DNA of 64,000 nt from Clitoria ternatea (Eukaryota > Streptophyta > Magnoliopsida > Fabales > Fabaceae), in the NCBI GenBank assembly GCA_037962975.1, contig CM075672.1:60148501-60212500 (forward strand), written 5' to 3'. The notes under the pieces are model-generated. The model saw only the letters and a program-made list of their open reading frames with translations, had not been told where the DNA came from and did no database searches. A program made the position numbers and the translations under genes. Positions 1 to 11,661 of the stretch are shown in pieces. Position 1 is the stretch's first letter. The number at the start of each line of letters is the position of its first letter.

Positions 1-655
1 GGAGGACTGAGTGCCTTCCATGCCTGGTCGTACTCAAAACCGCATCAGGTCTCCACGGTGAACAACCTCTGGCCAATAGAACAATGTAGGCAAGGGAAAT
101 CAGCAAAATGGATCCGTAACCTTGAGAAAAGGATTGGCTCTGAGGGCTGGGCACGGGGGTCCTAGTTCTAAACCCATCATGCGTTGGATTATGACTTTAT
201 CCAGTATATGGTCATTGCCAAGTGTTGGATTCCCATCCCCTTCAGTTCCTACTTTTGGACCAGAACGCCCAGACTCCCCTCTAAGCAATAAGGACTAGAG
301 AGCCGAGGCCAATGTTTTGTTGATTTTGTTTGTATAGTCAAGAAGCTGTATGCTCCTGTTGGTTAATGGTTTAGCTCTGATGAAGCATGTATTTTATGAT
401 GATATGTACATATATTATGACAGTAGCCACCATGGCCTTACCTTGTATTTCATTTTAAATATCATGTCGTTACATCTGATTTATGTTTTAGTTATTTTAC
501 ATTTGACTTTGTGAGTTGACATTATCATGATGTATTATTTGGTTATTACAAGACAAAAATTTTTAAACTTCTATATTTTTATCAAAATAGTAACCTCTCA
601 GTTAAGTAGAACAATCTAGTGGAAGGAATTGTCCTAGTTAACCAAGGGTGTTACA
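1..655 (+). repeat. 3' end of an LTR (family LTR-B, copy 1)
   Basis: The last 70 bases (about 585-655) carry the terminal block that recurs at 11076-11145 and 46424-46489: 'taacctctcagttaagta', then 'gatctagtggaag', ending in GGGTGTTACA. The start of this copy lies before the window. No coding frame of note is present. Plus orientation is preferred because internal sequence order resembles the plus-strand LTR at 58636, but the ends are nearly symmetrical and the strand is uncertain. Confidence 0.6.
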
Positions 656-998
656 TGAGACACCATAAAGTGTAATTCCCATCAAGCAGCGGATAGAATT
701 CTTTGCAAATGACTTAAGTACATGGCTGACTATTGTAAGTGCTAGAGTGGCCTTCCTGCCACGATCCACTAAGATTCAGCCCTTGCTGCTATGATTTGAC
801 CCTCTCAAGCCCCCCAAGGGGAGCCTAGTTAAAATTGACGCCAAGGTTGGGTTGCGGGTGCTAATCGCGTTGGATGTTTCCTCGTGCATGGTGTGCTTGC
901 CTTGATTCATGGTGCACCTGCCCTGGCTCACGGCCTATCTCTAGTTGGTGCCCCGTTGAATGTCCTTTTAGAGCAGGGGCCTCGGTACGGGGTGCATG
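656..998. other. Unassigned spacer left of the first element
   Basis: This stretch follows the LTR-B end and stops at target duplication GCATG (994-998). With 8023-8240 it formed one continuous sequence before the element at 999-8017 inserted. No primer-binding site follows the LTR end at 655, so it is not an obvious leader. Short GC-richer frames here show no recognisable domain. Confidence 0.4.
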
Positions 999-2645
999 TG
1001 GTATGGTATTTTTATGGTTCATAGAAAGAAATGAAGAGTTCAAGGAAAGAGAATCAAGTTTGTATAATATGAACTCAATGGAATGGTTGTGCCAAGTTTA
1101 AACACAGTGATTGTAGTATAGTAAAGATGTCGTTCCACTGAGCAGGTGTTGGTTTAAGGATCTTAGTTCTTGAATTGAGTTTTGACAAAAAGTTTGGATT
1201 GTTTTTGTTATGCAAAAGATTGAATATAAATTAAGTAGCAAGTATTGAATAATAATGATAGTAAAGTGTTTGGGTGAAAATCAGATTTGGAAAACTGGGA
1301 TTGGTTTCATCGCACCGCACCCTTCGTAAGCTAAGTAAATTTTGCATGTATGTAAATTGAAATAATAATTTCTACGTCACAATCAAAGTCATTTGTATCG
1401 ATCCCTCGACTACAAATTCATAAGAATGATTTCAAACCGTTGATCCCTTAGTCGCTTTGAAAATCATTCCAGCATTACCGATCGATTGTTTTGATGTTCA
1501 TTGCGTTAGATGCCATCCCTGGTCAGCTACTCACAACGAGTATTTCATTTAGATTTGCTCTCAAAAGTTACTTCCTAGTATACTTAAGAAAACTTAAAAC
1601 AAGAAAATAGTGATCAAGTATCTTCAGGCATTAATGGCGGAATGAAATATAGAAACTATCAAATCTCATTAACATAAATGAAAACTTAGAGCAGCATTAC
1701 TTCAGGTTTGATTTGATTACAACCAATCCCAATAAAGAAATTATTTACTCATGCCTTGCATTTTCACTTAAGAAAATTTGGAAATGAATACAGAGTGAAA
1801 AATGCAGGAAATATGTTTGATGATATAAAGGAGATGATCTGATCAATCCAACTGATAATCCTTGATGTTGTTCTCTGCTTGATTTATAGGGGTTATGCTT
1901 CAGCTACCCTTGCCCACTTGCATAGAGCCCATGAAGCATCTTTCAGAGACATGCATAAACATAAGAAAGTGGGTGAGTTGGAATCGCACCATTGTGAATA
2001 AAAAATTGGAAATCCCATGCTGCATGAGTCACGCTTGAGCTTAAATGTCACGCTCAAGCGTGAAGGGTACTGATGTTCACTGGTTGTCTCACGCTCAAGC
2101 TATCTTAACCACGCTTAAGCATGGCCTTCCTGTTCAGTGCGCTAATTCCACGCTTGATCCACGCTTGGGCGAGCTCGAACTCATGCTTTGCTATCCATCA
2201 GTCACGCTCAGGCGTGGAATGCTTGCACTCAAGCGCTCTTCTTCTTAGACCATGTTCAATCCGTGCTTAACTCACGCCCAAGCGAGCTCGAGATTACGCT
2301 TGAGTGTCCCTGGCTTACGCTTAAGTGTGGGGAGGGACCTGATGCTGAGTCTTCCTGTCCTAAAGTTTTTCCAAACCACGCTTGAGCGCCCTCCAAGCTA
2401 GGCTCAAGCGTGAGGCTCTTTCGCTCAAGCGTCCCCTCTTTCGCTCAAGCGTGGAGAGGTCCTGCTGGTACTTGCCTCCTTAGATATTCACTCAAGCGTG
2501 GAATGTGACACGCTCAAGCATCTATAGGCTTTATGCTGATGTTTCTTAGTTTCTTTGGAACTTCTGGCACCTTTCTTCACACATTTTGACAAATCAAGTT
2601 CTTTTACAAAATGTTTTATTTACAACAAAAATCATGCTTAATTAA
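999..2645 (-). repeat. 3' LTR (left copy), truncated
   Basis: It begins TGGTATGGTA and aligns with 6324-7945 almost throughout. The two copies diverge at about 2645. The left copy lacks the last roughly 75 bp of the right copy, which on the minus strand is the LTR 5' end, and no polypurine tract is visible next to it. A 35-bp segment around 1862-1897 is present here and absent from the right copy. 2028-2520 is packed with CGCTCAAGCG-type motifs. Confidence 0.8.
2028..2520. repeat. Cluster of CGCTCAAGCG inverted-repeat motifs in the left LTR
   Basis: More than fifteen variants of CACGCTTGAGC, CGCTCAAGCGTG and CGCTTGAGTG in either orientation lie in about 490 bp, spaced 10-50 bp. The matching cluster in the right LTR is at 7326-7822. 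Confidence 0.85.
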
Positions 2646-3800
2646 AGTGCATGCATGAAGAAGAGCATATGTTCTAAGATTTTCAAACTTTTATGAGGCT
2701 TCTTCCTTTGTGCTATAGAATTCTTTATTTCTCTTTTTCTAGTTCTCTATTTTTGTTTAAATTTTTGGAGAACTTTACTATTTTTAGCAGTCTCTTTTTC
2801 AACCTTAGTTTCTTTTATCACCCTTTGGGAAAAGTATTTTATGCTCTTATCAAAATTTAAGCATGCAGATAAGGTAAGATTTTATTTCTCATGCTTGGGC
2901 TAGGGTGTTCGAATAAAATTTTTGGCTCAAAAATGGGCTACAAAAATAGGACATATTTTTAAGGGTAGCTTTTTGGCTCTGGGTTATTTTATTTTCAAAA
3001 TTACATTTATCATTTCCTTTCTTAATTTCTTATAAAAAATGTTAATCAGAAAATTAGGCAATGTAATTTTGGTAAATTCTAATGAGACTCTCAATGTTTA
3101 AGTTTATCACTTATCACCAGGTTATAAGGCTTACTTCCATATTCTAACAAAAAAGGGTTCAAGCATGTAATCAATCAAAAGTACATTCATTTCAATTCCC
3201 TGGTTCTTAATTCAGCCATTTTGCCTTTTTGAAAATCAGTGTTACTGTCTAAAAATATTTTGCTGCTTAAAAACTTTTCTTGTTCAAAAAGTTAAATCTT
3301 GGTTGGGTTTTTCAAAAATGTTACAACTTCAAGCATGTAATGTTGCATCCAAACAGTTATAACACAGAATCACCACACAGAGAAAGGTAACAAAATTCAA
3401 ACCAACAATTATAAATGAAAACTACTGCAAGAATATCAAAAATATTAAAAACTAAAGAGAATGCAAACAAAAACCAAAAACTGTTAATAAAAATTGAAAA
3501 ATTGAGAAATTGAAAAAGCAATAAAAACTCATCACTCATCATTTTCTTCCTCTTCTACTGATTCTCACTCAAACTCCTTAGGTCCCATGTAGGAAGTGGC
3601 TGTGATGATGATGGCCTTGCTGTCTCACCCCTCCTAGATAAAGTAGGACTGTCCCCAGGCCATACAATGTATGCCCCAAATTGCAGGGTCCATCCAAGGG
3701 TTAATTTGGCCTATAGGGATACTGTAGTGTTTTGTTCTGACCATCTTGACTCGCTTGAGTGAGCCTTACCACCCTTGAGCGTTGTGACTCCCCTGATACT

Positions 3801-3851
<51 letters not shown>

Positions 3852-4219
3852 TATTTATTTATTTATTCGCTTGAGCCTGAAATCACTCGCTTGAGCGAAT
3901 TTAAGACAGAACCATAATTTTCCTTGCTCGTTTAGGCGAATGTTACCATGCTTGAGTGTGATGGTGTTCCAACTTGAGTGTGGCAAGTCACGCTTGAGCG
4001 TGCAACTTGTCCTTCCTTCCCCTTTGAACTTGGCACTTATTATTTGGATAATGAGTGGGATGAATTTGATGAGTTGCCTGAAAAATAAAAGAAAACTTTA
4101 ATCATAAGATAAAATTTACTTAAAGTAAAATAAACAGGATGAAAAGAAAACATTAAAGATTGGGTTGCCTCCCAATAAGCGCTTGTTTATCGTCTTTAGC
4201 TTGACGCCTGATAGACTTT
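2646..4219. other. Non-coding 3' internal region of the gag-protease element
   Basis: This AT-rich DNA lies between the protease stop and the 3' LTR, where pol would be expected. It holds an ATTT microsatellite, several CGCTTGAGCG-type motifs at about 3750-4000, and 'attgggttgcctcccaataa' near 4157, a short inverted repeat. No polymerase-like frame is present. Confidence 0.6.
3799..3868. repeat. (ATTT)n microsatellite
   Basis: About seventeen near-perfect tetranucleotide repeats with one interruption near 3850. They sit between two CGCTTGAGCG-type motifs inside the non-autonomous element. Confidence 0.95.
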
Positions 4220-6189
4220 TCAATATGGATCATGGAGCTGGTGAATGAGAGTGTTGAGTTTTTCCACCTTCTTTCCCAAGTCTGGTCTTGACCTTCTTTC
4301 ATTCAGATTTTCAAGTGCACCTTCTGAGTGGTTATTTGTTTCAATAACAAAATTGGCTTCTTCTTTTTGCACTCGAATTTTTACTTTTCTGTCATCCACA
4401 TCTAGGATGACTTTGGCTACTTTCAAAAATGGTCTCCCCAGAATTAAAGGAACTTCAGAATCTTCCTCCATATCTATGACAACAAAATTCTCATGAAATT
4501 CAAATTTATCAACTTTGACCTCAATATTTTCAGCAATACCATAAGGGGGTTTTATTGGTTGATCTGCCATTTTTAAAGTCATTTTTGTTGGCTTTACTAA
4601 AAAATCCCCTATCCTTTTAAGTGTGGATAATGGCATCAAATTTACACTAGCACCAAGATCTAATAAAGCTTTTCTTTTTGAGAGATTTCCAATAGTGACA
4701 GGAATAGAAAAACTCCCTGGATCTTTGGTGTTATGAGGTACTACTTCAGGGACGAAAGCACCATGTCCATCTTCTTTCTTGGTTGTTTCCTCATTCAATG
4801 TAGTCACAGCCTTGCAATGCTCTATTGGTTTTGTTTCAGTGTTTGCTCCATACTGAGGCTTCTGTTTCTCAGCAAGTTGTCGGGCTAGTTGTCCCACTTG
4901 TGTTTCCAAGTTCCTAAGAGCTGCCTTATTGTTCTTTTGACTTGTGAGAGAAGTTTGCATAAATTTCTCCAAGGTGTCCTCTAATCTAGAAGTTCTCTCC
5001 ACCAAAGAAGGATCATTATTTTGATATGGTTTATTTGAAGAGCTGGGCTCTTGCTTCCATCCTTGGCCTTGATTTTGGTTACTTCTCCATCCCTGAAATG
5101 GTTGGTTAAAAAGTTTGAATTGAAATTACCAGACCTTTCTTGGTTGTTTATGAAGTATACAGCTGCTTCTTATGAGCCACAGTTTTCATTTGGATGGTCT
5201 CCTCCACAGAAATTACATGTTGCAGGTATTTGTTATTGCACTGCTTGTGATGACTGCACTACATGTAATTGTTGTGGAAGATTGGATATCTTTTTAGTCG
5301 ATGCTTCTAATTGTTGGGTCAGAATTTTGTTCTGTGCTAGAATAGCGTCTGTGGTGTTTAAATTAAGGACTCCTTTCTTTTGAACTTGCTGACGATCTTG
5401 TTTAGCTTGGTAGTCTGTTGAGGATAAAGTTTCTATTATCCTTGTGGCTTGGTCAGCATCCACTGTCATCATGGTCCCTCCTGCTGCTACATCTAGTATC
5501 ATTTTAGTGTCAGCCTTTAGACCACTATAGAAGATATTGAGTTGTGCTATATCTTCAAGTCCATGGTTTGGGCATTTTCTGAGCAGTGATTTAAAACGTT
5601 CCTATACCTCACAAAAAGGTTCATCTTGGCCTTGTCTAAATGTTGTAATATCTGACTTGGCCTTGATGAATCTAGATGGAGGAAAGAACCTTTGTAGAAA
5701 TTTTTCTTCAACTATATTCCAGCTATTCAAACTTTGATTTGGATGAGATTGTAACCACTCATTTGCTTTTCCTGCTAAAGAGAAAGGAAATAGTCTTAGA
5801 TATGCAGCTTCAATTATCTCCTGTTTAAAGCCCATTGTTCCTACTAATTCATAGAATGTGGCCAAGTGAGTATATGGATCTTCACTTGTCATTCCATGAA
5901 ATTGGTGGGAACTAATTAAACTAAGAAAAGCAGGTTTCATTTCTATAGCCCTTATTGTGTTTGGAATAGCAATGCTTGAGTAATGTCTGGGTCCTTGTTG
6001 TAAAGTGTAATATCCTAGTGTTCCCCTTGGTGGATTTTGATTGTTGCTATTGCAATCCATTGTATCAGAGGAAGTTTCTCCTGTATGGAAGTTATGCTTT
6101 TGCTTGGCTTTCTTGATTTTCTTGAGGAGCCTATCTATTTCTGGATCAAATGCAAGTTGTTCTTTTATGCCCTGTCCTCTCAAGATCAT
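4220..6189 (-). pseudogene. gag-protease of the Athila/Tat-type non-autonomous element (disrupted)
   Basis: Reading leftward, 6189-5605 encodes the N-terminal part and the retrotransposon gag core (motif RLFPFSL, then FPPSRF). It ends at a TAG (5602-5604). The same frame continues at 5502-5233 with the gag C-terminal region. A frame change and further stops follow, and 5005-4220 encodes the end of gag (a coiled segment with TQVGQLARQLAEKQ) and a retropepsin-like protease with catalytic DLGAS (about 4649-4660) and LILGRPFL. Gag packages the RNA and the protease would cleave gag. At least one nonsense codon and one frameshift mean no intact product. Nothing downstream resembles pol. The start near 6189 is the first ATG in frame; the true start may be slightly upstream. 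Confidence 0.85.
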
Positions 6190-6300
6190 AGATCAAGTAC
6201 TCAAAATAGCCAAGTTACCACACAAATAAAAAAATTGAAAACAAATTTATTTACATTGTCTTTGTCAATTCAATGCTAAAATATTCAAACTTAAATCACC

Positions 6301-6318
6301 TCCCCGGCTACGGCGCCA
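6301..6318 (-). other. Primer-binding site, tRNA-Asp type
   Basis: The minus strand reads TGGCGCCGTAGCCGGGGA. It differs at one position from the TGGCGCCGTTGCCGGGGA typical of Athila/Tat elements, which pairs with the 3' end of tRNA-Asp. It lies five bases from the LTR boundary at 6324, which fixes the element's orientation as minus. Confidence 0.85.
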
Positions 6319-6323
6319 AAACT

Positions 6324-8017
6324 TGGTATGGTATTTTTATGGTTCATACAAAGAAATGAAGAGTTCAAGGAAAGAGAATCAAGTTTGTATAATATGAACT
6401 CAATGGAATGGTTGTGCCAAGTTTAAACACAGTGATTGTAGTATAGTAAAGATGTCGTTCCACTGAGCAGGTGTTGGTTTAAGGATCTTAGTTCTTGAAT
6501 TGAGTTTTGACAAAAAGTTTGGATTGTTTTTGTTATGCAAAAGATTGAATATAAATTAAGTAGCAAGTATTGAATAATAATGACAGTAAAGTGTTTGGGT
6601 GAAAATCAGATTTGGAAAACTGGGATTGGTTTCATCGCATCGCACCCTTCGTAAGCTAAGTAAATTTTGCATGTATGTAAATTGAAATAATAATTTCTAC
6701 GTCACAATCAAAGTCATTTGTATCGATCCCTCGACTGCAAAATTCATAAGAATGATTTTAAAACGCTGATCCCTCAGTCGCTTTGAAAATCATTCCAGCA
6801 TTACCGATCGATTGTTTTGACGTTCATTGCGTTAGATGCTATCCCTGGTCAGCTACTCACAACGAGTATTTCATTCAGATCTGCTCTCAAAAGTTACTTC
6901 CCAGTATACTTAAGAAAACTTAAAACAAGAAAATAGTGATCAAGTATCTTCAGGCATTAATGGCAGAATGAAATACAGAAACTATCAAATCTCATTAACA
7001 TAAATGAAAACTTAGAGCAACATTACTTCAGGTTTGATTTTATTACAACCAATCCCAATAAAGAAATTAGTTACTCATGCCTTGCATTTACACTTAAGAA
7101 AATTTGGAAATGAATACAGAGTGAAAAATGCAGGAAATATGTTTGATGATATGAAGGAGATGATCTGATCAATCCAACCGATGATCCTTTTATGCTTCAG
7201 CTGCCCTTGCCCACTTGCATAAAGCCCATGAAGCATCTTTCAGAGATATGCATAAACATAAGAAAGTGGGTGAGTTGGCATCGCACCATTGGTGAATAAA
7301 AAATTGGAAATCCCATGCTGCATGAGTCACGCTTGAGCTTAAATGTCACACTCAAGCGTGAAGGGTCCTGATGTTCACTGGTTGTCTCACACTCAAGCTA
7401 TCTTAACCATGCTTAAGCATGGCCTTCCTGTTCAGTACGCTAGTTCCACGCTTGATCCACACTTGGGCGAGCTCGAACTCATGCTTTGGTATCCATCAGT
7501 CATGCTCAGGCGTGGAATGCTTGCGCTCAAGCGCTCTTCTTCTTAGACCATGTTCAATCCGCGATTAACTCACACCCAAGCGAGCTCGGGATTGCGCTTG
7601 AGCGTCCCTTGCTTACGCTTAAGTGTGGGGAGGGACCTGATGCTGAGTCTTACTGTCCTAAAGTTTTTCTAAACCACGCTTGAGCACCCTCTAAGCTAGC
7701 CTCAAGCGTGAGGCTCTTTCGCTCAAGCGTCCCCTTTTTCGCTCAAGCGTGGAGGGGTCCTGTTGGTACTTGCCTCCTTAGATATTCGCTCAAGCGTGGA
7801 ATGTACCACGCTCAAGCGTCTCTAGGCTTTATGTTGATGTTTCTTGGTTTCTTTGGAACTTCTGGCACCTTTCTTCACACATTTTGACAAATCAAGTTCT
7901 TTTACAAAATGTTTTATTTACAATAAAAATCATGCTTAATTAATTACTAATCTAGTTAAATTCTTTCCAAAATGAGTTTAATTGAAGTATTAAATCAATG
8001 TGAAATAGCACTTATCA
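6324..8017 (-). repeat. 5' LTR (right copy), complete
   Basis: 1694 bp, reading TGGTATGG at the left and ending ATCA at 8017, so it has TG...CA ends. TSD GCATG follows. The motif cluster at 7326-7822 parallels that of the left LTR with scattered substitutions. Confidence 0.88.
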
Positions 8018-8022
8018 GCATG

Positions 8023-8240
8023 TCATGCGGTTTCGGGACACGAGTTTCCTGGCACGTGATGCATATGGCCCGGTGCTTGTGGGACGTTGCTCAGTACGGG
8101 GTGGTGGGTGTTTGCTTTGTGTGTGGTGCGCTTGGCTCGATGATCGATACAACTTGGCACATATATATCAGTTCTATGATTTGGTTACGACTTATGTCTT
8201 GTAGGATCTTTAACCTCAACGGCTACTTTTTTATCACTTA
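8023..8240. other. Unassigned spacer right of the first element
   Basis: Continuation of 656-998 across the insertion. GC content is higher than in the AT-rich LTR-B sequence that follows. No domain is recognised in its short frames. Confidence 0.35.
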
Positions 8241-11145
8241 AATATATACTTATATATATATATATATATATTAGTAATAGATATTTAATAACCAAGTATC
8301 TCCTAGTAACTGGTAAGTAATATATATATATATATATCAAGAAAATAGATATGTTAATCTAGTAGGAATTATTTAATAAACAAGTATTTACCGGTATTTA
8401 AAAGTGATTAGTAAGTAAAAGGAATATAAATATATACACACATATATATTAAGAGTGAACATAGAAAATTATTAAAAATATTTTACAATAAGATTTAATT
8501 AAAATAACTATGATCAACTATATTATTCGTGTCGACTAGATAAATTACTATGTGTACTTCATAAATATAATGTTTAGATGGCTATGTATGTTTGACTGAA
8601 TAATGTAAAATTATATATTGACGTGTATGTGTCAATTGAATTATATGCATCTATGTGTTTATATGAATGTTTTGATGAAGATGAATGAATTATATTTAGA
8701 TACATTGCTAAACTATGACACAAAGGATAAAAGAAAGAATGTGTCTCGGTAGCGATCCTGATGTGGTAGGGAAAATGATATGATGTGATTGGAACGAATT
8801 TGATAAGATGATGAAGCACTAAAGTATAAGTATTACCCTGAGAGATGATGGCTATATATACTCAAAACTCCTTTTATTCTTAATTATAGGATGAGATATA
8901 TTATGATTTGAGTAAGTACTAAGGAATAACTATAACAATAATTAAAGAATATAATGTAAATAAATTAGACAGTCAATCAACAATTAATAAGAGCCAAGTA
9001 TACACCTATACAGGTAGAACAACCCATACCCTCAGAATAACCTTACCCGATATTATTAAGATTTACACTATAAGTAACTTAGAATAAATCCCTAATAATA
9101 CTTAATTCTTTTATAGAACAGTGAAAGATGTTTCATAAAGACATTGTGAAACGAACCCAATGTTAAGAATAAAGTGAATTGTTGAGGGGACCTTACTGAT
9201 GATGAGTAAAATAATAAAAGAAAGTGTATGGTACATGCACCATTTTCAGATGATCTAATAGAGACTAGAGCACACAACGAGGGGTACACTGGAGGATAGG
9301 AGAGCTCGATCCCCGTGTTGGATCTTGGGAGTACACTGGGAGGGGATCCCCAAATGGCTCAAGAGTAGCTCCCTAAGACCAGGCGAAACCATGCAATCCT
9401 GGTATACTTCGACCTAGGCTAATGTTCTTATGACCGTGGAGAGCCAAGTTCTGATCATCATTGGCCACGGATTATAGTGAGATAGATTTATATGTTATGC
9501 GGATAGGAGTGTCCTGATTACCTCTTGGAGGGCTTGGTGGCCTCTGGTCGCTCTAGTGTAGAAATGTTGTGTCCAGGGGCAGCCTGGGCAAGACGGGTTG
9601 TGATATGATATGGTGATGAGATTTAGGCCCATATGCATCATAATGGCTAAGGAAAAGATTAAAATAACAAAATAAAATTCATTCATTGCATTACATTCTC
9701 TAAATAAAATTGTGTTTGATTGTGATTGTGAATTACTCATGAGGATTAATGTTAATACCTTATGTGATAGTTATGGGTGAGGGGGAGAGTAGAGATTTAT
9801 GTATTCAGGGACAATTGAGTAAGGTTGAGTTAGGACAGATAATCTAGTATGAATTAATGAAGAACCCAGGTTATGAAAGGTAGAAATGGAAAGTAATATA
9901 GCCTTGTATTGTGTGGGAGGGGTATCAGAAGTGATAAATCTTTGATTATTATGGAAGAAGAGGCTCACCCTTACAACATTTTTCCAGACCTCCCATCAGA
10001 CCACACTCTTGTGCTCGCCGAGACCATAGTGTACTTCATATTGAAGGTCAGCCAGGTCCCAGGAGTTTGCCTGTGATACTAGAGATCCCAGAGGACATTC
10101 CTGATGAGGAGCCCTGACAACAACCACTAGAGATTAAGTAGCCATATGACAAAGATTTTAAGGTGATAGAGAGTACCATTCATCATTATGGAGACCCTTT
10201 GCTACCCCTTAGGACTAAGGAGCTTGAGGAGTTGGCCAGTAGAGAGGCAGCCCTTGCAGTAGACCCTCTAGGATTCCACCCATTACTAGAGCCTCCATAT
10301 TGTCCCCAGATTGTTTTCCCTTGGGTATGTGTCGTTCATCCTAAGAAGAGATGATGCTGCCCTGAGATCACCTACGCCGAAGTATACCCCACTTTCCCCT
10401 GAGGGTGATGATGACCTGGAAGAAGACCTAAAGGAGGAACCCGTGGATCTGATAGTAAAGAATCCAACCATCCTCCCGACATCACTATAGTAGATTCTTC
10501 CTACAGAGCCGGTAGCAGCCTATGTTCCTGAGGAGGTAGGAGGAGTACATATCCACTAGAAGGATCTTGTATTGTAACCTATGAAGAGATTTATGGCAGG
10601 ACGTCAGTGGGATCACTCCCGAGGATACCTATGCCATATCTTCAAGATATATATGTATGACAAAATGGAGGACTATTCAATTATTTTGACGGAGGCCAGA
10701 GCTCTTTTATTTGAGGCCCATGATGCTTACTTCAGTCGCCTCTATCAGCCTGTCCAGCCTAGTTGTGATTCGCCTTCGGCTAGTGCGGCTCCTGTAGAGT
10801 TTCCTACCCAGCCACCTTTGATATAGCCCTCCACTAGTATAGTTGTTCCAGAGTCCCCTTGGACTGATGATGACTCCCTGGGTGGTAATGAGTACAGTAG
10901 TTAGGATTTTCTTTTATTTGTTATTTTGTGTATTTTCAATGGGAGCCTACGTGCCCCTAATTTTCAATATGTACAGTTTATTGTTATGACCATGTATTGT
11001 ATATAACTATGTTATATATATGACGTATTTGTTCCACCATGTTTTATTGTACAAAACAATTCACATATTTCTAAAATTTGTAACCTCTCAGTTAAGTAGG
11101 ATGATCTAGTGGAAGAGATTGTCCTAGTTAACCGAGGGTGTTACA
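8241..11145 (+). repeat. LTR-B copy 2 (3' portion)
   Basis: Collinear with 44590-46489. Shared blocks include 'agtatacacctata', 'ctctagt..agaaa.ttgtgt', 'gggagcctacgtgcccct' and the terminal GGGTGTTACA. It ends at 11145, directly against copia RNase H sequence. The 5' boundary is not identifiable, because the copy probably begins before the window or is interrupted. AT microsatellite stretches occur at 8249-8271 and 8321-8337. Frames such as 10163-10354 and 10581-10826 show no recognised domain and are treated as LTR sequence. Confidence 0.6.
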
Positions 11146-11661
11146 AAGATATCAACTACTTGATCTTCACTCCTATAGTAAATTATATTAATTACTCTAT
11201 CATTGCTTAATTCTCTTAAGAAGTAAAATTTCATATTAATGTGCTTGCTTCTTCCATGTAGCACTGGATTCTTTGACAATTTGATTGCTGAGTTGTTATC
11301 ACAGAAAATTTGAGTAACCCCGAGTTGCTTGAATTTCAATTCTTCAAAGAACTCTTCTTAGCCATATGGCTTGATAGGCACAAGCAGTTGCTACAACAAA
11401 TTCTACCTCTGTGCTTGATAAAGTAATAATTGGTTGTTTTTTGGAGAACCAAGAAATAGCACCTGAGCCAAGCATAAAAACACACCCCAAAGTGCTCTTT
11501 CTATAATCTTGATCTACTTCATAATCACCGTTAGTAAACCCCAACAGATTTGACTTTTTACCTTTCTTGTAAAATAGTCAAAAATCTTCGGTTCCTTACA
11601 AGTAGCGAAGGAACCTCTTGGCAACAAACAGATGCATTTCTGTGGAATTTTCCATGTACCT
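11146..11661 (-). pseudogene. Ty1/copia RNase H fragment
   Basis: Two adjacent minus-strand frames encode copia-type RNase H. 11544-11344 contains RKSTLGCVFMLGSGAISW and KKQPIITLSSTE. 11339-11146 contains IFCDNNSAIKLSKNPV and GRSKHINMKF. RNase H degrades the RNA strand of the RNA-DNA hybrid during reverse transcription. The frames are offset by an indel and stop. The fragment is cut on the left by the LTR-B end at 11145 and on the right by LTR-B at 11662. It belongs to the same element as 46495-50776, from which it is separated by a 34.8 kb nested insertion. The sequence is closest in style to the Tork/Tnt1 lineage; that assignment is tentative. Confidence 0.85.

Larger units (their letters stand above)
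999..8017 (-). mobile_element. Non-autonomous Athila/Tat-type LTR retrotransposon (gag-protease only)
   Basis: Two long direct repeats (999-2645 and 6324-8017) flank 3.7 kb of internal DNA. The five bases before the element (GCATG, 994-998) are repeated directly after it (8018-8022). On the minus strand the 5' LTR is the right copy; it starts TGATAAGT, like the Athila-type LTR at 18082. A tRNA-Asp-type primer-binding site lies at 6301-6318, five bases inside that LTR. The internal region encodes only gag and an aspartic protease. No RT, RNase H or integrase motif is seen between 2646 and 4219, so mobility would need enzymes supplied in trans. The family assignment rests on the gag motif RLFPFSL, the protease motif DLGAS and the PBS type. 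Confidence 0.85.
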
